Assembly (NCBI RefSeq): GCF_008704715.1
Contig: NZ_CP023689.1
Span: 5,766,001-5,830,000 of the forward strand
DNA from: Streptomyces chartreusis
GTDB taxonomy: Bacteria > Actinomycetota > Actinomycetes > Streptomycetales > Streptomycetaceae
DNA length: 64,000 bases
Direction: 5' to 3'
The notes under the pieces are model-generated. The model was given only the letters and a program-made list of their open reading frames with translations, did not search any database and had not been told where the DNA came from. The position numbers were made by a program, and so were the translations under genes. How positions within the stretch are numbered: the stretch's first letter is position 1; the number at the start of each line of letters is the position of its first letter. Below are positions 27,075 through 35,207 of this stretch, in pieces.

Positions 27075-27770
27075 ATGGGAGTTCGGCTCATGGTGGTCGA
27101 CGACCACCGATTGCTGGCCGAGGCGCTGGCCTCGGCACTGAAGTTGAGGGGGCACCGGGTGCTGGCCGCGGCGGCGCCCGCCGCGGGGGCGGCGGATCTG
27201 GTGATCACGCGGGCGCCGGAGGTGTGCCTGCTGGGGACGGCGACGCCCGCGGAGCCGGGGATGTTCGACCCGGTCGCGAAGATCAAGCGGGAACGCCCGC
27301 AGGTGGCGGTGCTGGTGCTCGGCCCGGTGCCGAGCCCGCGCGGCATAGCGGCGGCGTTCGCGGCCGGGGCCTCCGGCTATGTCCGGCACGACGAACGCAT
27401 AGAGGGCGTCGAGCGGGCGATCATGAAGGCACGGGCCGGGGAGGCGGCGGTGGCGCCGCAGCTGCTCCAGGGCGCGTTCAGCGAACTGCTCAACCCCGCC
27501 GCGCAACCGGACGACGAGGGCCAGCGCCTGCTCCAGATGCTCACGCCCCGCGAGGTCGAGGTCCTGGTCAGGGTGGCCGACGGCGAGGACACCCGGCTGA
27601 TCGCCGCCGGCATGGGCATCGCCCCCTCCACGGCCCGCACCCATGTCCAGCGCGTCCTGATGAAACTCGGCGTCGGCTCCCGCCTGGAGGCAGCGGCCCT
27701 CGCGGCCCGCACGGGCCTGCTGGACCGGGCGGGACCGGTGCCGCAGCCGGAGACACAGGGGGAGCCGTAG
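27075..27770 (+). CDS. Atypical NarL/LuxR-type response regulator lacking the phospho-acceptor Asp
   Basis: A 231-residue two-domain regulator. The receiver starts MGVRLMVVDDHRLLAEAL, so the acidic pair (residues 9-10) is present, but strand 3 reads APEVCLLGTATPAEPG: glycine (about residue 54) replaces the Asp that is phosphorylated in normal receivers, and the conserved Lys of strand 5 is Arg-His in GYVRHDERIE. The C-terminal LuxR/GerE helix-turn-helix is intact (LTPREVEVLVRVADGEDTRLIAAGMGIAPSTARTHVQ). It therefore probably works without phosphorylation. There is no adjacent kinase gene. GGGGGG precedes the ATG by 7 nt. Confidence 0.85.
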   Translation: MGVRLMVVDDHRLLAEALASALKLRGHRVLAAAAPAAGAADLVITRAPEVCLLGTATPAEPGMFDPVAKIKRERPQVAVLVLGPVPSPRGIAAAFAAGASGYVRHDERIEGVERAIMKARAGEAAVAPQLLQGAFSELLNPAAQPDDEGQRLLQMLTPREVEVLVRVADGEDTRLIAAGMGIAPSTARTHVQRVLMKLGVGSRLEAAALAARTGLLDRAGPVPQPETQGEP

Positions 27771-27817
27771 CGCCGGTGGTTGCCGGGAGTACGCCGAGGT
27801 GCCGGGAGTACTAGGAG

Positions 27818-28195
27818 TCAGCCCTTCGGCTCGGTCCCCGGTTCCTCCCCCGGTTCCTCCCCCGGTTCCTCCCCCGGCTCCACATCGGGCGGCGGCGGTG
27901 CCGTGGGCCGCAGCTTCAGCCAGGCCAGGAAGAAGATGCCCAGGAGCAGCATCCCCAGCCCGGTCCAGAGGTTGATGTTGACGCCCTCGGCCTTGTCGAT
28001 CGTGGCGTCGTCGTCGGTTAGCCCGGCGATCGTGACGATCACGCCATAGAGCACGAAGAGGCCGCCGATGATGCGCCGGATGTCGAAGAGCCGGGCGGCC
28101 GTCGCCGACTGCTCCTTCAGTTCGCTGACCTCGCGCTGGACGTCCTGCTCGGAGTACCCGGGGTGCCTGGGGTGTTCGGAGTGGTGGTCGGTCAT
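27818..28195 (-). CDS. Small membrane protein with two TM helices, partner of the symporter
   Basis: A 125-residue protein: His-rich N-terminus (MTDHHSEHPRHPGYSEQ), an amphipathic helix, then two membrane helices (GGLFVLYGVIVTIAGL and INLWTGLGMLLLGIFFLAWL) separated by an acidic loop (TDDDATIDKAEGV). The tail is Pro/Glu-rich with GEEP repeated three times, encoded by a 12-bp tandem repeat. The family is not firmly recognised. It starts 20 bp downstream of the symporter stop on the same strand with GGAGGA as ribosome site, so it is probably cotranscribed and may assist the transporter. Confidence 0.75.
   Translation of the reverse strand: MTDHHSEHPRHPGYSEQDVQREVSELKEQSATAARLFDIRRIIGGLFVLYGVIVTIAGLTDDDATIDKAEGVNINLWTGLGMLLLGIFFLAWLKLRPTAPPPPDVEPGEEPGEEPGEEPGTEPKG
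27841..27876. repeat. 12-bp tandem repeat, three copies
   Basis: GTTCCTCCCCCG is repeated three times exactly, encoding the GEEP repeats at the C-terminus of the small membrane protein. Copy number is likely to vary between strains by slippage, in frame. Confidence 0.8.
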
Positions 28196-28215
28196 GGTGT
28201 GTCGGTCCTCCGTCG

Positions 28216-29820
28216 TCAGAGCGAGAACGAGAACGGGATGTAGCAGGCGGCCGCCAGCACGATCGCGCCCCAGCCCAGCAACGCCGGCCTGCGGTACCAC
28301 GCGTCGTCGCCCGCGGCCGGAGGCTCGGCCATCCCGGGGGAGCGGGTGCCGTAGACCAGGCCCTGGAGTTCGTCCGCCGGCTTGGGAGCGGTGAACAGGG
28401 AGACGGCGACCATGACGACCGCGCCGGCCACGAACCCCGCGATCGCGGAGACGAAGTTGGCGCCCTGGTCGGTGGGGATCGAGATGATGTCCTGCTTGTA
28501 GAGGACGAAGTAGTTCACCATCGCCGCCGTCGTGCCGGCCAGCAGACCCCAGAAGCCCGACTTCATCGACGCCCGCTTCCAGAACATGCCGACGATGAAG
28601 ACCACGAACATCGGCACGTTGAAGAAGGAGAACAGGGTCTGGAGGTAGCTCATGATGTTCGAGAACGACGAGGCCAGGAACGCCGTGCCGATGGAGGCCA
28701 TGACTCCGATCGCCGTGATCAGCCGGCCGAAGCGCACGTAGTAGGCGTCCTCGCGGTCCGTCACCACGTACTTCGCCCAGATGTCCGTGGTGAACACCGT
28801 GTTGAAGGACGACACGTTGGCCGCCATGCCCGCCATGAACGCGGCCAGCAGACCGGTCACCGCGATGCCCAGTACGCCGTTGGGCAGCAGCCCCTCCATC
28901 AGATAGGGGATGGCGTCGTTGTACTGGTAGCCCGACTTCTCCGTGCCGAAGCCGGGGACCAGGGCCGCGGCCGCAAGGCCCGGGATCATCACCAGGAACA
29001 CGATGAAGATCTTCGGGAACGCGGCGATCAGCGGGGTGCGCTGGGCCGCCGAGAGGTTCTTCGCGGACAGTGCCCGCTGGACCTCCGCGAAGTTCGTCGT
29101 CCAGTAGCCGAACGACAGCACGAAGCCGAGGCCCAGGACGATGGTGAGCCAGTTCGCGCCCAGCGGGTTCGCCTCGCCGATGCCGGTGCCGCCCCAGGCG
29201 GTGACGAAGTTGTCGCCGTGGGCCTGGGTCAGCTTGTCGGTCAGGCCGTCCCAGCCGCCGACCTTCTTCAGCGCCAGCACGGTGATCGGGATCAGCGCCG
29301 CCAGGATCACGAAGAACTGGAGTACCTCGTTGTAGATCGCGGAGGACAGGCCGCCGAGGGTGATGTACGCGAGGACGAAGAAGCCGGCGACCACGATGGC
29401 CACCCACTGCGGCCAGCCCAGCAGGGCCTCGACCACGATCGCCAGGGCGTACAGGTTCACTCCGGCGATCAGGATCGCGGCGAAGGCGAACAGGATCGAA
29501 CTGAGCAGGTGTGCCCATTTGTCGAAGCGCAGGAGCAGGAACTCGGGGACCGAGCGGACCTTGCTGCCGTAGTAGAAGGGCATCATCACCAGGCCGAGGA
29601 ACACCATGGCCGGGATGGCGCCGATCCAGTACCAGTGCACGGTGTAGGCGCCGTACTGGGCACTGTTGGCGGCCATGCCGAGGATCTCGGTGGCGGCGAG
29701 GTTGGCGGAGATGAACGCCAGGCCGGTGACCCAGGCGGGCAGGGAGCGCCCCGAGAGGAAGAAGTCGAGGGTGGTCTTCACCGAGCGGCGGGCCGCGAAG
29801 CCGATGCCGAGCACCACCAC
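28216..29820 (-). CDS. Sodium:solute symporter (SSS family); 5' end disrupted by an apparent 1-nt deletion
   Basis: An SSS-family transporter with about 13-14 helices. The body contains FFLSGRSLPAWVTGLAFISANLAATEILGMA, VRSVPEFLLLRFDKW and YITLGGLSSAIYNEVLQFFVI. The marked GTG at 29820 cuts into the first helix: the open frame continues upstream through AAELRLPTNWLDYTLLGIYF, a normal SSS N-terminus, but has no start codon. An ATG at 29948 is in the wrong frame by one base; one of five 9-bp repeats between them is a base short (29908-29911). Restoring it would give MQTPTISPTSPT... joined to the symporter. Divergence from galTEK suggests sugar transport, unproven. Confidence 0.85.
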   Translation of the reverse strand: MVVLGIGFAARRSVKTTLDFFLSGRSLPAWVTGLAFISANLAATEILGMAANSAQYGAYTVHWYWIGAIPAMVFLGLVMMPFYYGSKVRSVPEFLLLRFDKWAHLLSSILFAFAAILIAGVNLYALAIVVEALLGWPQWVAIVVAGFFVLAYITLGGLSSAIYNEVLQFFVILAALIPITVLALKKVGGWDGLTDKLTQAHGDNFVTAWGGTGIGEANPLGANWLTIVLGLGFVLSFGYWTTNFAEVQRALSAKNLSAAQRTPLIAAFPKIFIVFLVMIPGLAAAALVPGFGTEKSGYQYNDAIPYLMEGLLPNGVLGIAVTGLLAAFMAGMAANVSSFNTVFTTDIWAKYVVTDREDAYYVRFGRLITAIGVMASIGTAFLASSFSNIMSYLQTLFSFFNVPMFVVFIVGMFWKRASMKSGFWGLLAGTTAAMVNYFVLYKQDIISIPTDQGANFVSAIAGFVAGAVVMVAVSLFTAPKPADELQGLVYGTRSPGMAEPPAAGDDAWYRRPALLGWGAIVLAAACYIPFSFSL

Positions 29821-29885
29821 GAAGTAGATGCCGAGCAGCGTGTAGTCGAGCCAGTTGGTGGGGAGCCGTAGCTCGGCTGCGAGGT

Positions 29886-29930
29886 AGGTGGGGGAGGTGG
29901 GGGAGGTGGGGAGGTGGGGGAGGTGGGGGA
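29886..29930. repeat. 9-bp tandem repeat with one 8-bp unit at the symporter 5' end
   Basis: On the plus strand the unit AGGTGGGGG recurs about five times. The G-runs are 5, 5, 4, 5 and 5 long; the short run is at 29908-29911. On the minus strand the units encode Ser-Pro-Thr repeats. The missing base shifts the reading frame. Confidence 0.85.
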
Positions 29931-29997
29931 AATTGTGGGGGTTTGCATGTGTACTCGCTTCGTCTCGCGAATCGATACAGAGCGGAACCTACGCCCC

Positions 29998-30018
29998 TGT
30001 GTTCAGTAATTGAACACA
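29998..30018. promoter_or_regulatory. 21-bp interrupted palindrome between the symporter and galT
   Basis: TGTGTTCA and TGAACACA are perfect 8-bp inverted arms separated by GTAAT. It sits about 50 bp from the likely symporter start and 120 bp before galT, so it could control both. The wider region also has repeated TGTTTGAT and GTGTTT words, reminiscent of the complex galP1 operator described in Streptomyces. Confidence 0.55.
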
Positions 30019-30139
30019 TCCGGTGATGCTCTTTGTTTGATTGTGATGTTGACGCAGGTGGTGAGTTGTGTTTCGCTGTGTTTAGTTCTGTTTGATGAAG
30101 TCTCGGAAGACCCCTGAGCGGCTCGAAATGGAGTCCGGC

Positions 30140-31201
30140 GTGAAGAAGACCTCGACCCGACTGGCCGACGGTCGTGAGCTCATCTACTACGACCTGCGTG
30201 ACGACACCGTGCGGGACGCGGTCGACCGCCGCCCTCTGGAGCGGACCGTCACCTCGTCCGAGGTCCGTCATGACGTGCTGCTCGGCGACGAGGTCGCCAT
30301 CGCCTCGCACCGGCAGGGGCGCACGTACCACCCGCCGGCCGACCAGTGCCCGCTGTGCCCCTCCGAGGGCGACCGGCTGAGCGAGATCCCGGACTCGTCG
30401 TACGACGTCGTGGTCTTCGAGAACCGCTTCCCCTCGCTGGCCGGCGACTCCGGGCGCTGCGAGGTCGTCTGCTTCACCTCCGACCACAACGCGTCCTTCG
30501 CCGACCTGTCCGGGGAACAGGCGCGGCTGGTGCTGGAGGCGTGGACGGACCGCACGTCGGAGCTGTCCTCCCTCCCCTCCGTCCAGCAGGTGTTCTGCTT
30601 CGAGAACCGCGGCGCCGAGATCGGTGTCACCCTCGGCCACCCGCACGGGCAGATCTACGCCTACCCCTTCACCACCCCGCGCACCGCCCTGATGCTGCGG
30701 TCGGCCGCCGCGCACAAGGAGGCGACCGGCGGGCAGAACCTCTTCGACGCCGTCCTGGAGCGTGAACTCGCCGACGAGCGGGTCGTCCTGGAGAGTGAAC
30801 ACTGGCTGGCCTTCGTGCCGTACGCCGCGCACTGGCCGTACGAGGTCCACCTGTACCCGAAGCGCCGGGTGCCCGACCTGCTCGCCCTCGACGAGGAGGC
30901 GCGCTCAGAGTTCCCCCAGGTTTATCTGGAACTCTTGAGGCGCTTCGACCGGATCTTCGGTGACAGTGAGCCTCCGACGCCGTACATCGCCGCCTGGCAT
31001 CAGGCGCCGTTCGGCCAGCTGGAGGACTTCGAGGGTGTCGTGCGGGAGGATTTCGCGCTTCACCTCGAGCTTTTCACCATCCGCCGCACTTCCGGCAAGC
31101 TGAAGTTTCTCGCGGGTTCCGAGTCCGGCATGAACGTGTTCATCAACGACGTGCCGCCGGAGCGCGCGGCTGAGCGACTGCGAGAGGTAGCGAGTAGATG
31201 A
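30140..31201 (+). CDS. galT: Galactose-1-phosphate uridylyltransferase
   Basis: A 353-residue Leloir-pathway enzyme that exchanges UMP between UDP-glucose and galactose-1-phosphate. It contains CPLCPSEGD (zinc site), VVFENRFPSL, and GVTLGHPHGQIYAYPF, where the HPH motif includes the nucleophilic His that forms the uridylyl intermediate. FVPYAAHWPYEVHLYPKRRVPDL is a second family block. I chose the GTG at 30140 (MKKTSTRLADGREL) with TGGAG 6 nt upstream; ATG at 30128 or 30092 are alternatives. Its stop overlaps the galE ATG (ATGA). It is divergent from the symporter. Confidence 0.95.
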   Translation: MKKTSTRLADGRELIYYDLRDDTVRDAVDRRPLERTVTSSEVRHDVLLGDEVAIASHRQGRTYHPPADQCPLCPSEGDRLSEIPDSSYDVVVFENRFPSLAGDSGRCEVVCFTSDHNASFADLSGEQARLVLEAWTDRTSELSSLPSVQQVFCFENRGAEIGVTLGHPHGQIYAYPFTTPRTALMLRSAAAHKEATGGQNLFDAVLERELADERVVLESEHWLAFVPYAAHWPYEVHLYPKRRVPDLLALDEEARSEFPQVYLELLRRFDRIFGDSEPPTPYIAAWHQAPFGQLEDFEGVVREDFALHLELFTIRRTSGKLKFLAGSESGMNVFINDVPPERAAERLREVASR

Positions 31202-32160
31202 GTGGGAAGTTTCTGGTCACCGGTGGTGCCGGCTACGTCGGCAGCGTGGTCGCGCAGCACCTCATCGAGGCCGGGGAGGAGGTCGTCGTCCTCGACAACC
31301 TCTCCACCGGCTTCCGCGAGGGTGTGCCGTCCGGGGCGTCCTTCATCGAGGGCGACATCCGCGACGCCGCCAAGTGGCTGGACGCCTCCTTCGACGCGGT
31401 GCTGCACTTCGCCGCGTTCTCGCAGGTCGGCGAGTCGGTCGTGAAGCCCGAGAAGTACTGGGACAACAACGTCGCCGGCACCATGGCGCTGCTCGGCGCC
31501 ATGCGCGAGGCGGGCGTGCGCAAGCTCGTCTTCTCCTCCACGGCCGCCACCTACGGCGAGCCGGCCGAGGTGCCGATCGTCGAGTCCGCGCCGACGCGGC
31601 CCACCAACCCCTACGGCGCCTCCAAGCTCGCCGTCGACCACATGATCACCGGCGAGGCGGCGGCCCACGGCCTCGGTGCCGTGTCCCTCAGGTACTTCAA
31701 CGTCGCGGGTGCCTACGGCGCCTACGGCGAGCGCCACGACCCCGAGTCGCACCTGATCCCGCTGGTCCTCCAGGTCGCCCAGGGCCGGCGCGAGGCGATC
31801 TCCGTCTTCGGCGAGGACTACCCGACGCCGGACGGCACCTGTGTGCGCGACTACATCCACGTCGCCGACCTGGCCGAGGCCCACCTGCTGGCCGTCAAGG
31901 CAGCCACCCCGGGCGAGCACCTCATCTGCAACCTCGGCAACGGCAACGGCTTCTCCGTCCGCCAGGTCATCGAGACCGTCCGGCAGGTCACCGGGCACCC
32001 GATCCCCGAGGTCGTGGCCCCGCGCCGGGGCGGCGACCCGGCGGTCCTGGTCGCCTCCGCCGACACCGCCCGCGAGCGGCTCGGCTGGAACCCGTCCCGC
32101 GCGGACCTCGCGGGCATCGTCGCGGACGCGTGGGAGTTCGCGCAGCGAGACGCAGGTTAA
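31198..32160 (+). CDS. galE: UDP-glucose 4-epimerase
   Basis: A 320-residue short-chain dehydrogenase/reductase-fold enzyme. The NAD-binding motif is FLVTGGAGYVGSVVAQHL; the catalytic Ser is in VFSSTAATYGEP and the Tyr-Lys pair is NPYGASKLAVDHM; GTCVRDYIHVADLAEAHLLA is the GalE signature. It interconverts UDP-galactose and UDP-glucose. It overlaps galT by 4 nt, so the two are translationally coupled. After its stop come two strong hairpins before galK. Confidence 0.96.
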   Translation: MSGKFLVTGGAGYVGSVVAQHLIEAGEEVVVLDNLSTGFREGVPSGASFIEGDIRDAAKWLDASFDAVLHFAAFSQVGESVVKPEKYWDNNVAGTMALLGAMREAGVRKLVFSSTAATYGEPAEVPIVESAPTRPTNPYGASKLAVDHMITGEAAAHGLGAVSLRYFNVAGAYGAYGERHDPESHLIPLVLQVAQGRREAISVFGEDYPTPDGTCVRDYIHVADLAEAHLLAVKAATPGEHLICNLGNGNGFSVRQVIETVRQVTGHPIPEVVAPRRGGDPAVLVASADTARERLGWNPSRADLAGIVADAWEFAQRDAG

Positions 32161-32163
32161 GTT

Positions 32164-32225
32164 CTACGGCCGGTGCCGCCGGCCGTAGGTTCTCAGGTCG
32201 TGCGGCCGGTCAACTCACCGGCCGC
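32164..32225 (+). other. Two consecutive hairpins in the galE-galK gap
   Basis: CTACGGCCGG-TGCCG-CCGGCCGTAG (32164-32188) has a perfect 10-bp stem, and GCGGCCGGT-CAACTC-ACCGGCCGC (32202-32225) a perfect 9-bp stem. They fill most of the 101-bp gap. Neither has a T-run. They could attenuate or process the gal mRNA, reducing galK relative to galTE. Confidence 0.65.
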
Positions 32226-32261
32226 TTCGGCCGGTTCAGCACGGAAGGTCAGGGGCAGGGG

Positions 32262-33425
32262 ATGAACGTCGACACGGCAGCCGCGGTCGCCGAGCGGTTC
32301 GAGGAGCTGTACGGGGCCGAGCCGGAAGGGGTGTGGGCCGCGCCGGGCCGGGTCAACCTGATCGGCGAGCACACCGACTACAACGACGGCTTCGTCATGC
32401 CGTTCGCGCTGCCGCACACCGCGGTCGCGGCTGTCTCGCGGCGCACCGACGGCGTGCTGCGGCTGCACTCGCAGGACGTCGAGCGCGGTGTCGTCGAACT
32501 GCGCGTCGACGACCTCGAACCCGAGTCGGACCGCGACTGGACGGCGTACCCGTCGGGCGTGGTGTGGGCGCTGCGCCAGGCCGGCCACGCGATCACCGGC
32601 GCCGACATCCACCTCGCCTCGACGGTCCCGGCCGGCGCGGGCCTGTCCTCGTCGGCGGCCCTGGAGGTCGTCGTGGCGCTCGCCCTGAACGACCTGTACG
32701 ACCTGGGCCAGAAGGGCTGGCAGCTGGCCCGGCTGTGCCAGCGCGCGGAGAACGTGTACGTCGGCGCCCCGGTCGGGATCATGGACCAGACGGCGTCCGC
32801 GTGCTGCGAGCCGGGCCACGCGCTGTTCCTCGACACCCGCGACCTCTCCCAGAAGCAGATCCCCTTCGACCTGGCTGCCGAGGGCATGCGGCTGCTGGTC
32901 GTCGACACCCGGGTCAAGCACTCGCACAGCGAGGGCGAGTACGGCAAGCGCCGCGCGGGCTGCGAGAAGGGCGCCGCGCTGCTGGGCGTGGACGCGCTCC
33001 GCGACATCGCCTACGACGACCTGGCCGCGGCCCTCGACCGGCTCGGCGACGAGGAGGAGGTACGCCGTCTGGTGCGCCACGTCGTCACCGAGGACCAGCG
33101 TGTCGAGCGGGTCGTGGCCCTGCTGGAGTCGGGTGAGACGCGGGCGATCGGACCGGTCCTGACCGAGGGGCACGCCTCCCTGCGGGACGACTTCCGCATC
33201 TCCTGCCCGGAGCTGGACCTGGTCGTGGACACGGCCCTGGCGAGCGGCGCCCTGGGCGCGCGCATGACGGGCGGCGGCTTCGGCGGCTCGGCGATCGTGC
33301 TGGCCGAGGCGGCGGACGTGGAGACCGTCACCAAGGCGGTCGAGGAGGCCTTCGCCACGGCCGGGTTCACGGCACCGAGAGTCTTCGAGGCGGTACCGGC
33401 GGCGGGGGCACGACGCGTGAGCTGA
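32262..33425 (+). CDS. galK: Galactokinase
   Basis: A 387-residue GHMP kinase that phosphorylates galactose at C1. Motif 1 APGRVNLIGEHTDYNDGFVMPFAL is the galactokinase signature; motif 2 STVPAGAGLSSSAALEVVVAL binds ATP; motif 3 is ARMTGGGFGGSAIVL. GIMDQTASACCEPGHALFLDTR includes the catalytic Asp region. ATG 32262 follows AGGGG; the long upstream in-frame ORF lies over galE and is not used. It is the third gene of the gal operon. Confidence 0.96.
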   Translation: MNVDTAAAVAERFEELYGAEPEGVWAAPGRVNLIGEHTDYNDGFVMPFALPHTAVAAVSRRTDGVLRLHSQDVERGVVELRVDDLEPESDRDWTAYPSGVVWALRQAGHAITGADIHLASTVPAGAGLSSSAALEVVVALALNDLYDLGQKGWQLARLCQRAENVYVGAPVGIMDQTASACCEPGHALFLDTRDLSQKQIPFDLAAEGMRLLVVDTRVKHSHSEGEYGKRRAGCEKGAALLGVDALRDIAYDDLAAALDRLGDEEEVRRLVRHVVTEDQRVERVVALLESGETRAIGPVLTEGHASLRDDFRISCPELDLVVDTALASGALGARMTGGGFGGSAIVLAEAADVETVTKAVEEAFATAGFTAPRVFEAVPAAGARRVS

Positions 33426-33470
33426 CGCTCCGCTGGGGGAGCCGCGTCAGGTTGCCCGTCGTGCGCGGCT

Positions 33471-33518
33471 CCGTTGTGGCCGGTCGCGCAGTTCCCCGCG
33501 CCCCTTTGGGGGCGCGGC
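33471..33518 (-). repeat. Streptomyces-type intergenic repeat, short copy
   Basis: On the minus strand this reads as CCCCCAAAGGGGCGCGGGG followed by a short join to GCGCGACCGGCCACAACGG. The two halves match the two ends of the repeat at 36055-36121, so this copy looks like the same element lacking the middle part. Such GC-rich palindromic elements are common in Streptomyces intergenic DNA. Confidence 0.6.
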
Positions 33519-33531
33519 CGTACCGCAGGGG

Positions 33532-34434
33532 CTAGAGGTACCCCCACTCGCGGCACATCCGCCGCAGCGCGTCCGGGATCTCGTCCGGCGTCGGCGCCGG
33601 ACGGTCCGGTTGTACGCGGCCCGAGCGGATCTTGTCGTTCCAGTCCCCGAAGCCGCCGCCCAGCACGGCGCCCTCCAGGCTGCTGCCGTAGTCGAGCATG
33701 CCGGGCTCGTACTCCAGCCCCAGGAAGCGGCAGATGCCGTCGAGCGCGGCGGCGGGGCCGGCGGTGAGGTCCTCGTAGCGCAGGACGTGCCCGCCGGCCT
33801 CGGCGTACGCCTCCTCCATGGCCTCCATGTACTTCAGTACGCGGGTCGCCGCGTCGTCGGCGGTGCGGTCGGGGACCGCCTCGTGCCAGGACCGGGCCAC
33901 CGCGGCCGGATGCCGGCGCAGGAAGACGAAGCGGGCGTCGGGCCAGGTCGCGGCGATGCGCCGCCAGGCGAAGGCGTTGCCCGGGGTCTTCTCGACGATG
34001 AACGACTTGCCGGACTTCACCAGTTCCCGGTGCAGTGTGCGGTCCCACAGCAGGGCTTCGAGGTCCTCGTACCCGAGCCCGAGCGCGCGCATGGACTTCT
34101 CCGTAGGGCTGTGCGTCCTGAAGTAGACCTCCAGACCGGTCAGATGCAGCTCGTGCGCGGCGTGCAGCCCGGAATGCGCGCCCAGCATCATCCGCAGCAG
34201 CGTCGATCCGGAGCGCACCGAGGTCAGGATGAACACCGGCCGCTTCAGCAGCCGGTCCACGGCCGGATCCACGGGCCGGTGCGGGGCCTCGGGCCCGGGC
34301 CGCTCCGGACGCGGGCCGCGCGGCTTCGGTATCGCGTCGAGGCTGCCCGGCGCCGGCTGCCGGACCGGCACCTTGCGCACCTGGTACCCGGTCGTCGCGC
34401 CGATCTTCGAGTTCAGCTTCCGCAGCATGCTCAT
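33532..34434 (-). CDS. Sulfotransferase-family protein
   Basis: A 300-residue protein with the PAPS-binding loop PVFILTSVRSGSTLLRMMLGAH (5'-phosphosulfate loop R-S-G-S-T), IVEKTPGNAFAWRRI, and RFVFLRRHPAAVARSWHEA (3'-phosphate-binding R/S). LRYEDLTAGPAAALDGICRFLGLEYEP is the usual C-terminal block of Sulfotransfer_3 proteins. The acceptor is unknown. Start is ATG 34434 (MSMLRKLNSKIG); the frame further upstream overlaps the GNAT gene. The neighbours give no pathway hint. Confidence 0.85.
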   Translation of the reverse strand: MSMLRKLNSKIGATTGYQVRKVPVRQPAPGSLDAIPKPRGPRPERPGPEAPHRPVDPAVDRLLKRPVFILTSVRSGSTLLRMMLGAHSGLHAAHELHLTGLEVYFRTHSPTEKSMRALGLGYEDLEALLWDRTLHRELVKSGKSFIVEKTPGNAFAWRRIAATWPDARFVFLRRHPAAVARSWHEAVPDRTADDAATRVLKYMEAMEEAYAEAGGHVLRYEDLTAGPAAALDGICRFLGLEYEPGMLDYGSSLEGAVLGGGFGDWNDKIRSGRVQPDRPAPTPDEIPDALRRMCREWGYL

Positions 34435-34475
34435 GGGGCGGAGGGTAAGGGACGGGTCTGAGACAACCCTGAGAC

Positions 34476-34937
34476 TCAGCGCGGGCCCAGATGTTTGGTC
34501 AGCGTGTACTCCGTGATGCCCGGTGGATAGTCCGGGATCACGCAGACCACCTCGTACCCCTGTTTCTTGTAGAAGTCCGGGGCCTGGAAGTCCCAGGTCT
34601 CCACGCGTGCCTCGGTGCAGCCCCGCTCGGAGCGGGCGGTGACCTCCGCGTGTGCGAGCAGTTGCGAACCAAGGCCGGTCCCGCGGGCGCTCTCGTCGAC
34701 CCAGAGATACGTGACGTGGAGCCAACTGGTCCAGGTGTGGCCGACCAGACCGCCGGCCAGGGCGCCGGAGTCGTCCAATGCCCACACCTGGAGCGGAAGT
34801 TCACGTTCACCTGGGGTTCCGCGCAGTGCGCGCAGGACCGGGGAGGCCGCGGTATTGGCGTCCCGCAGCCGCCGGCGAAGAAGATCGTGCCGAGATTTGT
34901 CGACTTCTGTCTCCAGACGAAACATGCGGCTCACCAT
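34476..34937 (-). CDS. GNAT family N-acetyltransferase
   Basis: About 153 residues. The acetyl-CoA-binding motif A is LWVDESARGTGLGSQLLAHAE (R-G-x-G-L-G), followed by TEARVETWDFQAPDFYKKQGYEV, the C-terminal strand-helix typical of GNATs. Candidate starts are ATG 34937 and ATG 34925 (MFRLETEVDKSRH, with GGTGAG close upstream); the ORF extending to 35243 runs into the divergent regulator and is unlikely to be used. Substrate unknown. Confidence 0.82.
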   Translation of the reverse strand: MVSRMFRLETEVDKSRHDLLRRRLRDANTAASPVLRALRGTPGERELPLQVWALDDSGALAGGLVGHTWTSWLHVTYLWVDESARGTGLGSQLLAHAEVTARSERGCTEARVETWDFQAPDFYKKQGYEVVCVIPDYPPGITEYTLTKHLGPR

Positions 34938-35207
34938 AAACGCGTCGGCCAACCAGTTCTGCAAATTACCTTCCGCTCCTGCCCCCCGGCCGTACCCTGA
35001 TGAACAGCACCGGTGGGGGCCGGTGCTGATCAGGGGGCGAGACAGGTCGGGTTCGACGCCCGAAGTGGGGGTAGCTGTTTCTGCACGGCGGCGGCCGTGC
35101 GCCAGCCGCGCTTCGGACGTCGTTCCCGCGACGGTGTTCGTCTCCCGGTGTCGTCCTTTGACGATGGGGTATCCCCTGCTCTTCGAGAGCTTGGGGAAGG
35201 GGGTTTC

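Noticed and set aside
27781..27812. Direct repeat TGCCGGGAGTAC (two copies) between convergent genes as a regulatory element
   Set aside because: It lies downstream of both genes, is short, and shows no hairpin or symmetry that supports a function.
30049..30088. galT promoter with TTGACG as -35
   Set aside because: No acceptable -10 is found 16-19 bp downstream of TTGACG, so I could not place the promoter with confidence.
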